Assembly (NCBI RefSeq): GCF_026914265.1
Contig: NC_069127.1
Coordinates: 69,539,723-69,603,722, forward strand
Direction: 5' to 3'
Length of the DNA stretch: 64,000 nucleotides
From: Mya arenaria
Taxonomy: Eukaryota > Mollusca > Bivalvia > Myida > Myidae
Shown here piece by piece: positions 57,951 through 64,000 of the stretch; positions within the stretch are counted from its first letter, which is position 1, and each line of letters opens with the position of its first letter. The position numbers and the translations under genes were made by a program. The notes under the pieces are model-generated. The model did no database searches, was not told where the DNA came from, and was given only the letters and a program-made list of their open reading frames with translations.

Positions 57951-59850
57951 TAGGTCACTATGTCATATGAATATTTCTGTAACACTTAGACACTACACAA
58001 TGATTTGCTATAAGTTACTTAAATCAGAATGTGTCTTATACAATCTATATTGTGATTAATTATAAGCCAAGCGGACTCTAAGAAAATGTCAAATCAAAGA
58101 CAAACTAGGAAACATTATAGTGGCCACAATGCCTCCATTACATCCATTTTATGTTTGATGTGGTCAAAAAGTAGGCCTCTTTGTCAAATCAACGTAAAAT
58201 CATGTTCACACTGTGGAGGCCACACTTTCAGTAATACTTTGTCATAGTTTTTGTTTTTATTAAATATAGGAAAGTTTAGATACTTGTGCATGTACCGTAC
58301 AAAAACAACGTAATCAATTCAAATATTTGAAGGGCCATGGTGACTATTTTCTTTCTTGTTAACATTCTAGCAGACACACTTCCTACTCAATATGAAACTT
58401 AGTCACTTTTTATATAGATGTAAACACTCGATTGCAATACTTTGAACAAAATATTTATGAAATTTGGTTAGAATGATTGTCGCTAAGAATACAAGGTCAG
58501 TTTTATATTATGGTCATGTCTGGTCAAAAAAGTTAGTCTCAACGTTGAATAAACCATTTTTTAAATCCAGAGGCCATATGTTCTCCTTCTTTATCAGTTT
58601 TGGTAAAAAGTGTTTTACTTTCCTCGTTCACATGAATGTTTAGGGTGAAATGTAGGTCGATATGTCAAATGTTCAATAAGCATTACCGGACATCTAAAAC
58701 TAATTGAGACGAAAACTCTAAAAAAATATCAATTATTATAATATTGGTCCAAAATTGTGACTTTGGATAGTAAATAATGCTTTTCTCAGACTTAACCTTG
58801 TGACCTAGTTTCGACCTATTAAAATCCCGGTATCAAACTTAACCTAGATTTCAAAGAGAAATCATTTTGACCAAAATTCACTGATTTTGGACCGATTTGA
58901 TTGTGAATGACATTCATCTAAATTCAAGGATGTTAAAAAACATCCTGAGCACAGGCAAGCTAAAACGCTGACAATGATCAATGTTGGCCTTTAGAAGAAC
59001 TTTATTTAAAAAAAAGCAAGACGTCAAGCAAACTGACCAAGTTTTATGAGATTTGGCCGAAGGGGCATATAAAGGGACTCTCGTTTCATATCTAACAAAA
59101 CCCATATTGGCACTGCAGATTTGCATAAGGCAAGGTATTCTAAAGGTTGGGAATAAAATGGCAGTGATGTCTAAAGTGTTAACTATATTTGTAACTAATA
59201 TTTAACCTAATGACCTATTTTTTAACCAGACCTGACCGATAATCAACATAACCTAGATTTAATAGAAACAAGCATTCAGGCTAAGTTAAATTAAGATTGG
59301 ATACAAAATGTGGGCACAGCTGTAGTGTTAACTATAATTGTGGTTTTTCTCCCAAATATTTATTCAAAACCAGACTGGACACATAATCAACTTGACCTAG
59401 ATCTCATATAAACAAATTTTCCGACCAAGTTTCATAAAGATTGGATACAAAATGTGCGCATTACAGTAGTGTTAACAAAGTAAAACCAGTCTTGACTAAT
59501 AATCTAACTTTACCTAGATTTCATAGAAACTAACCGACGAAGTTTCATGAAGATTTGATACAAAATGTGCGCACTACAGTAATGTTAACAAATTAAAACA
59601 TTACTTTCTACATAACCAAACTTGACCTAGATTTCATAAAAACAAATATTACGACCAAGTTCCATAAAGATTTGATACAAAATGTGGGAACTATTGTAGT
59701 GTTAACTATTGTGTGGATTTTCAAACATTTCCTTAAAACCCGACTTGACCTGTAATTTAACATGTAAAAGAATCTAGGGACAAACATTTTTACTAAGTTT
59801 TTGTAGATTGAGTTTAAGATTGATGTAAATCATTTGATGTAATACTGTTA
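57951..59850. repeat. Degenerate ~110-130 bp repeats
   Basis: Recurrent words are acctagatttcatagaaac, gaccaagtttcataaagatt and gatacaaaatgtg, at about 59260, 59400, 59510, 59620 and 59750, and in weaker form back to about 58480. It is a decayed tandem core of the type seen in the other elements. No coding signal. Confidence 0.6.
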
Positions 59851-59993
59851 AAAAAAACACACATTCAAGAGCTTTATATATTTTATTTTCACATATATGT
59901 AATACATAATAAATGCAATACATTGCTTTGTAAAACAATAATCATAACATGTATACAGTACAGTTACTTATAAAGAAGACAAAAGGGTCAATT

Positions 59994-60229
59994 GTTCAGA
60001 ACTTTATTAAAGTTAACAATGTTTTTTTCAGCATTGTTGTTAATTTTTAAAGGTAACTATTTTGTGACATACCATATATTTAAATTAAACACATACAGCT
60101 GAAATAATGTCTTGAACCTTGTCTGAAGACTTCATATCAAGTAACTTTCAGAACAATGAAGATTTGAAAGTTAACAACGATGTTGATAATGTTCTTAACT
60201 TTTAACATGGTTCTGAACAATCAGCCCCT
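59994..60229. mobile_element. Short MITE with AGACAAA target-site duplication
   Basis: The left end AGGGTCAATTGTTCAGAAC is matched, inverted, by GTTCTGAACAATCAGCCCCT on the right. Both arms continue with gttaac-type sequence. The flanks carry AGACAAA on each side (59987-59993 and 60230-60236), compatible with a hAT-size (7-8 bp) duplication. A related left end, GGGCCGATTACTCAGAACAT, occurs at 42829. Confidence 0.7.
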
Positions 60230-60517
60230 AGACAAAGACATGTACATTGTTTTAATTAACTAGTTCACTAACGATATACCTACAGTATATGTTTAATTTT
60301 AACAATGTCAAACTTTCTCTACACTCAGACCTCCAACAGATAATCGGCATAAGCTGAAATGTGTTGTCAATAGTTTTTAAAAAATATTTAACCACAATTG
60401 TCCGACAAATGCTAAAAGAAAAGTAACCCATTGAAAATCCAATGTAGCCAACAACCAAGTTGTTTCCCTTACATACAGATTTTCAACAGAGCTTCACAAC
60501 CAACCATAACAAGATAA
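60230..60517. other. Non-coding spacer
   Basis: Nothing identified between two MITEs. Confidence 0.5.
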
Positions 60518-60830
60518 TGTACTTGTTAATTGTAACCACAGTCCCCCAGGTCCAGGGGTATACCTGGGATAGCTTTGCAAATGGGACATGTGTTTACCTT
60601 CCAGGTGGCCACGCAGTTCCTGGTGAACGCGGTGGTTTTGTCTTTGCGCCAAAAATAACAGGTATTAGGCATTACTTTGGGTCTCTGAGGTGCGGGGACA
60701 TTTGGCGGAGAATTTTACCAGCAGTCGTCCCCGCAGGACAAAGATTATACCCGGACTTGGCTGGACCGAAAGTCAAAGTCCCCCCTATTCCCTGGACCTG
60801 AGGGAACCGTGGTTACAATTGACTGGTGCA
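60518..60830 (+). mobile_element. PIF/Harbinger-like MITE, copy 2
   Basis: The ends are TGTACTTGTTAATTGTAACC and GGTTACAATTGACTGGTGCA, with TAA on both sides (60515-60517, 60831-60833). The interior ggctggaccgaaagtcaaag is the reverse complement of the corresponding part of copy 1 at 43768-44083. The 113-codon open frame 60460-60801 reads through it and is not a gene. Confidence 0.85.
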
Positions 60831-62280
60831 TAATATATGGGAAAAAACAACACAATCTAATGCCCTACAAACTTCACAATGACCATAGTGCAATAACAAA
60901 ACCTTAATAGTTTCCAACACAAAACTAGCAGAGAAAGTTACTGATGCAGGGTGTAATATTTCAATATCTGAATACACAAATGTGACTAAAAAAGATTTGT
61001 CTGAGGTTGTCAGATTATTATAACAAGGACTACTTCTTATAGATGACTAATGGAAACCATGCAAAATGTTTGTCATAACTTGTATGTGGTGGCTTTATTC
61101 ACAGGTACTATCAATTGCAAAAACACCATTTTCTATCAAATGCTTCAAACCATACACTAGAAAATAGTGCCAATGGTAACATTAAATTAAAAAAATAAAA
61201 CACACTATCCATTGCTACATTATTGTCATTAAACATCGTATAATGCAATATCCGATTCATGATTATTGATTATCAAAATGATTATTTGTAAATAAACAAA
61301 ATAATATCAGTGTAAAAATGTAAAAAGAAACAACAAAATTCACAACAAAATGAGGTAGTATTACCCGATTGATCAAGTGTATTGTTATGTAAAATATAAA
61401 TGAAGATTGCATTAAAATAGGATGAAATTATTTTAAGGGCCATTAAAATGTGTTATTAAGGTTATAAAAAAAAAATATAAAAAAAAGAAAAGTATTACTA
61501 TTTACAATTTTTAATAGTAAAATAATATTATTACATGCCTGGTATGGAATTCAATCTTTTTGTAGGAACAGGAGATTTGTGTCATGCAAAAAAACTAGAT
61601 ATCAATTGATTAAAGAGGGGCAAAGACCATTTCAAAATACTTTCCAAATTTGAAATCTTTCTTGAATACATATCAACCTAACAAAATACCAAACCATAGA
61701 TGGTACCTAATTTGTATATATTTGAAAGTCAATCTTGCTTTTTTAAAACATGTCATTTTTGGTCTGAGATTCCAGCCTCCAAAACCCTGTATCAATAACA
61801 AATTTTAGTACCAACTTCCAAAATCTTTAGTTTGAAGTAACATCACAGATTCTTTTCTGTTTGCTCTGCTATATTTTAATCTTTAATTCTTGTTTAATTT
61901 GTTTCAATCAAAAATAGTTTTTTTTTAAACAGGCCCCTACCGTTGTTCTACCGAGCGCGGACTAAAATACTTATGGGATAAGAAACCGTTAAAATAAAGT
62001 CAGCAGTCAACCAAAATATGGAATTGTCCAAAAAGTGTTTAAATAAAGGTAGTTTAATATATTGAAATATCTCTCCACTGCAAATCAAAAACGGACTAAC
62101 GATCACGCATTTGATAGAAATTGACAACACCATATTTTGGTTATTGAAGATGTTGCTTCTCCCTTTAGTATTTTATTCCAATTGCAAACAATATGATGAA
62201 AAAATTATGCATTTGTCTTTGAAGGTAACACACTTGTATTTAAAATAGCCATTCAGTAAAGAAACTAACAATAATAGATT
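60831..62280. other. Intergenic, AT-rich, no gene
   Basis: No coding, RNA or repeat structure that I can define. Confidence 0.5.
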
Positions 62281-62505
62281 AAGGGATGTGATTGACCTGG
62301 CAGCTGGAGGGCTGAAACATTTTCACTCATGTGTTTATGGGGTGCTCTTTGGGTCAAAAGCGCACTGCTGTAGAAGAAAAAATGGCTTTTTTCAGGTAAA
62401 AAAAAAGATTTTTTATTTTTTTTATTTTTTTTTTGTGGGGGGAGGGGTCTCTGGGGCCATTAGATCCGCGGAATTCCGCGAATCCGCGGACAAATCACAT
62501 CCCTG
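62281..62505. mobile_element. Possible short MITE with AGGGATGTGATT ends
   Basis: AGGGATGTGATTGACC at the left is matched by the inverse AAATCACATCCCT at the right. The right arm also holds a dense palindromic cluster of CCGCGG and GGAATTCC. A target-site duplication was not found, so the ends are tentative. Confidence 0.45.
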
Positions 62506-62569
62506 ACATTTGACTTCATTTTCAACAACAATTTAACAAATTAACTATTCTAATCCTACTTAAAATCAT

Positions 62570-62905
62570 AGAACTATTGTATGCATGATATAACTACAGT
62601 ATGCATGATATTACTACTGTTTGCATGATAAAACTACTGTTTACATGATATAACTACTGTATGCATGATAAAATGACTGTATGCATGATGGAACGACTGT
62701 TTGCATGATAGAACAGCTGTTTACATGAAAGAACTACTGTAAAAATGATAAAACTACAGTACGCATGATAGAACAACTGTATGCATGATAGTATGACTGC
62801 ATGAATGATAAAACCACTGTTTGCATGATAGAACAGCTGTTTACATGTTAAATCTACTATATGCATGATAAAACTACTGCAGGTATGATAAAACTAATTT
62901 AGGCA
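62570..62905. repeat. 20 bp tandem repeat, about 17 copies
   Basis: The unit is atgcatgataaaactactgt, with variants in the aactactgt half. The minus-strand frame 62654-62866 is the array read as protein. Confidence 0.93.
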
Positions 62906-63299
62906 TGAACATAATAATTGTCACCTTAATTCAAGAACTCATTAACTGCTTTTATTTCTTTATGAAGTTATTATGTTCTTGCACTATGGTGATGAATTAT
63001 ACAATGTATTTTTTTAAACATTTTTATATAAGAGAAAGCAAACAGTACATTATATTAAATGTATATATGTACCAATACATCAAACTCATAATGACAACAC
63101 AAAATACATAAAGTATTACATGTATGCAAAGTTCAACAGGTCTAAAATGAAAGTTCATGTAGTTTTACAAAGAGATCTTGTTACCGTCAGTCTCACTCAA
63201 AACCCCTTTATTCTTTGTGTCTTTAATATTCAAACAAGCCATTTGAAATATTGTGTCACTATCACTTGTTATTCATTATCTACCAAAAACTTTTATCAC

Positions 63300-63541
63300 A
63301 AAAGTTCTCAACTAAGTGTCCCTTCATGTGACAGTACAACTATCTACTTGGAGCACACTGTAAAGTCATGCAACTCCAAACCAACCAGTGAAAATACACA
63401 CTGCTGTCATGTGACTCAAAACCAACCATTCAGAGCAACTTAAGGTCCATGTGACTCAAATTCAACCAATTAGAGCACAACATGTGGTCATGTGATGCAA
63501 GACCAACCAATAAGAGTACAGGGTGTTGTCATGTGACCTGT
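63300..63541. promoter_or_regulatory. Repeated TCATGTGAC / CCAAT motif block
   Basis: TCATGTGAC or a one-base variant occurs at 63324, 63408, 63448, 63488 and 63529, mostly at ~40 bp spacing. Each is followed by accaacca or ccaat (63466-63470, 63507-63511) and agagca. TCATGTGAC is an E-box of the MITF/USF type and CCAAT is the NF-Y site. The block may be a degenerate 40 bp tandem repeat, a cis-regulatory region, or both. No transcription start is visible. Confidence 0.35.
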
Positions 63542-63854
63542 CCAGCAGAAAACCATGACAACCTTCATATTTAGAACACTGGAGTCGAAAAATCACTGGC
63601 CACTCTTGAACATCCTGGGTATGACTCTGTTCTATGAATATGTTGTGACTTTGCACTCTGAAATAGACAACAAACAAACAAGATATACATGTACATTTTT
63701 TGTTGACTTTGAGGTACACACATGTATTTCTAACATGAACTCTACAATTAAACAATTTCAAAGGGCATGGCTTTGGCAATATCATTTTTTTATCAGCCAT
63801 AAAAAGGCTTTTTTAAAGCTATCATTATTTAATAATTATATCCATAGCAAAGGA

Positions 63855-64000
63855 AACAAGAGGCACATCAGTGCCTGTGCTCCACTGGCCAAAAGGTTCA
63901 AGCAAAGACCACCTAACGAACATTTTCATCAAGTTTCATAGAAATACAATCATCAATTTTTGAGGAGAAGTTATTTAAAATTTTTTTTTACTTTAATAGC
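63855..64000 (-). mobile_element. AACAAG end of an element truncated by the window
   Basis: AACAAG is followed at once by a perfect hairpin, AGGCAC-ATCA-GTGCCT, then tgtgctccactggcc and tttcatcaagtttcatagaa, words typical of the other tandem-core elements here. The layout is the same as at 1893. The element continues past the right edge. The frame 63555-63941 ends inside it and is not a gene. Confidence 0.55.

Noticed and set aside
57718..58059. 113-codon plus-strand frame
   Set aside because: Mostly the seven-copy 34 bp repeat translated.
60460..60801. 113-codon plus-strand frame
   Set aside because: Lies almost wholly in a PIF-like MITE, and the inverted copy at 43851-44141 gives a similar frame by the same cause.
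63555..63941. 128-codon plus-strand frame near the right edge
   Set aside because: Ends inside an AACAAG-terminal repeat and has no recognisable domain.

Overview
The window is nuclear DNA of an animal, most likely a bivalve mollusc. The evidence is AT-rich non-coding sequence, large introns, widely spaced genes, tRNA-headed SINEs, many short transposons flanked by target-site duplications, and tandem-repeat-bearing elements starting or ending in AACAAG. The bivalve assignment is inferred from repeat style and gene content, not from a search.

Two genes are well supported. The first is an intronless-looking class A (rhodopsin-type) G-protein-coupled receptor on the plus strand at 22212-23318. 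The second is a two-exon plus-strand gene at 35798-48471 (501 residues if spliced as proposed). It ends in a dual-specificity-phosphatase fold whose catalytic cysteine is replaced by serine, so it is probably a pseudophosphatase. Its 11.2 kb intron holds a LINE remnant, a SINE, a MITE and a 49-copy minisatellite. A third, weaker candidate is the N-terminal end of a minus-strand gene that runs off the left edge (231 to 1).

The rest is repeat-derived. 1.9-6.9 kb: elements with internal ~135-157 bp tandem repeats. 7.2-14.3 kb: a transposon graveyard with two decayed MULE-type transposase copies, a Tc1/mariner fragment, two hAT transposase fragments, an unrecognised broken coding region and a 995 bp hAT MITE with its target-site duplication. 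16.8-21.6 kb: a foldback element and two large AACAAG-terminal elements, one rich in nuclear-receptor-like AGGTCA sites. 29-35.7 kb: MITEs, GTG/ATG simple repeats, a 46 bp minisatellite and a SINE. 49.7-53.6 kb: a 22 bp and a 26 bp minisatellite, the latter about 110 copies. 54.4-55.9 kb: a 28 bp array split by a 907 bp PIF/Harbinger-like insertion. 57.4-64 kb: degenerate repeats, several MITEs and, near the right edge, a repeated CATGTG/CCAAT motif block.

The receptor and the phosphatase-like protein are unrelated neighbours about 12 kb apart, and nothing suggests joint regulation. The most interesting signals are regulatory-looking motifs carried by repeats: a perfect pol III B-box in most monomers of the intronic 34 bp array, ERE/ERRE-like motifs in two repeat families, and stem-preserving sequence changes in the terminal hairpins of the AACAAG elements.
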